A stretch of 9,875 nucleotides of DNA from Bacillota bacterium. Lineage in GTDB: Bacteria; Bacillota; Clostridia; Peptostreptococcales; Anaerovoracaceae. A model generated the notes under the pieces. That model saw nothing but the letters and a program-made list of their open reading frames with translations. It did no database searches and was not told where the DNA came from. Shown one piece after another: positions 9,081 to 9,875 of this stretch. The stretch lies in contig JAEEUO010000019.1 in the NCBI GenBank assembly GCA_016286935.1, positions 1 through 9,875 on the forward strand, in the 5' to 3' direction. The stretch's first letter is position 1. Every line of letters starts with the position of its first letter. The position numbers and the translations under genes were made by a program.

Positions 9081-9875
9081 TTATTTATCGCGCAGGAACA
9101 GGATCGCGCCCTGCCGTTCGCGGCAGCCCTTCTCACGGCGGTACGACCAGAAGAGCTTCGGTTCGCAGCACGTGCAGTGGCTGTCGACCTCGATCGCTCC
9201 GGACGGCACGCCCGCGCCGGTGAGCTGGCGTTTGTTGATTCCCTTGAGGTTCATGTGGTAGCGCGGCGTCTCGAAGGCGGGTCTTTCGGCTTCGCCGAGC
9301 CGTTTCGCGCGCAGTTCCGCCGCGAGCCGTTCCATATCGCCGCAGGCATGGCAATTGCTCGCGCCCTCCGCGTCGGCCGTCGCGTATTCGTCCGCGTAGG
9401 GATACGCCGCGCGGAACGCGAGGACGACCTCCTCGCCGACCTGGAAGCAGCACTGGTCGATCCCGGCGGAGATCGCGCAGCGGACGTCCTTCGGGTCCGT
9501 TCCGTAAGTTTCCGTCATCGTCTCCAGCGTGCGGACCGCGATGTTTCCAAGCGTCCCCTTCCAGCCCGCGTGGCAGAGGCCGGCCGCGTGATGGACGGGA
9601 TCGTACACGTATACGGCGAGGCAGTCCGCGTGGATCGACGTCAGGACGACGTCCGTCCGGTCCGTGACGACGCCGTCGGTCAGCGGGATCCGGATGCCGG
9701 TGAGGCCGTCCTTTTCGAGCAGGAACGGTTCGAACAGCGGATCCTCGCCCCGCTTGCCGGCCGCTTCGGCCTCCTCCGCCGCCCGGATCCGCGAAGCCGC
9801 GTCCTCGCCGGGCAGTTTCCCGTTCCGGATCGCCGCCCCGATCAGGCCGCCATCCACGACGGCGATCCCGGTCTT
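9081..9875 (-). CDS. pgeF: PgeF/YlmD-type protein (polyphenol oxidase/laccase-domain family), 5' end beyond the window
   Basis: The 264 visible residues carry the hallmarks of the family once called multicopper polyphenol oxidase, whose members act as purine nucleoside phosphorylase/adenosine deaminase or as the peptidoglycan editing factor PgeF. They are TDGVVTD (66-72), the catalytic Cys in HADCLAVYVYDP (C85), the catalytic His in HAGWKG (H102), QCCFQVGEEV (141-150) and the C-terminal CTCCEPKLFWSYRREKG (234-250). The first zinc/catalytic His, of the QxH motif, should lie just outside the right edge. The frame is open to 9875, and the GTG at 9857 has no binding site, so the true start is not seen. 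About 35 extra residues, rich in Ala/Glu, seem to sit between the VVD segment (6-8) and TDGVVTD. The gene ends in tandem TAATAA with no strong terminator before the next promoter. Confidence 0.9.
   Translation of the reverse strand, partial: KTGIAVVDGGLIGAAIRNGKLPGEDAASRIRAAEEAEAAGKRGEDPLFEPFLLEKDGLTGIRIPLTDGVVTDRTDVVLTSIHADCLAVYVYDPVHHAAGLCHAGWKGTLGNIAVRTLETMTETYGTDPKDVRCAISAGIDQCCFQVGEEVVLAFRAAYPYADEYATADAEGASNCHACGDMERLAAELRAKRLGEAERPAFETPRYHMNLKGINKRQLTGAGVPSGAIEVDSHCTCCEPKLFWSYRREKGCRERQGAILFLRDK

Noticed and set aside
9855..9857. GTG at 9857 as the real start of the PgeF-like gene
   Set aside because: The frame stays open to the window edge, no binding site precedes the GTG, and family members have an N-terminal region with the QxH motif before this point.

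Overview
The window is a GC-rich (roughly 60% by eye), densely coded stretch that looks chromosomal. The gene families are a NifJ-type pyruvate:ferredoxin oxidoreductase, a YdbC/PC4 ssDNA-binding protein, a FAD dehydrogenase of the COG2509 type and a PgeF/YlmD-type protein. The promoters resemble sigma-A promoters, with TTGACA/TATAAT-like boxes 17-18 bp apart, and AGGA/GGAGG ribosome binding sites sit before most starts. Together these suggest a high-GC anaerobic member of the Bacillota (Firmicutes). The exact family cannot be fixed from the sequence alone.

Layout from left to right. The 3' part of an AEC-family membrane transporter (+) converges on nifJ (-), and the two share a bidirectional terminator. 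nifJ has its own promoter at 4254-4282, and a Rex-like inverted repeat lies across its -35 box and spacer. Upstream of it, also on the minus strand, is a seven-helix membrane GGDEF protein that starts at TTG and has its own promoter and terminator. A MATE-family exporter (+) diverges from the GGDEF gene; its start is ambiguous. It converges on a FAD-dependent dehydrogenase (-) across a second bidirectional terminator. Two further minus-strand genes follow: a small protein with a YdbC/PC4 domain and a PgeF-like (polyphenol oxidase/laccase domain) gene that runs off the right edge. The whole 6992-9875 block is on the minus strand, but the FAD and PC4 genes each have a recognisable promoter, so it is not one simple operon.

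Functionally this is a set of mostly single-gene units. nifJ supplies acetyl-CoA and reduced ferredoxin in anaerobic pyruvate metabolism. The GGDEF protein probably makes c-di-GMP in response to an unknown membrane signal. The two transporters, the FAD enzyme, the PC4 protein and PgeF have no obvious shared pathway. I see no mobile element, CRISPR array, tRNA, rRNA, phage gene or defence system. No gap exceeds 190 bp. The points most worth following up are regulatory (the Rex-like site at nifJ, the near-leaderless MATE transcript, a stem-loop before the FAD gene) and a few protein oddities (a conserved-looking Cys cluster in the FAD enzyme, an apparent insertion in PgeF, disordered tails on the PC4 protein).
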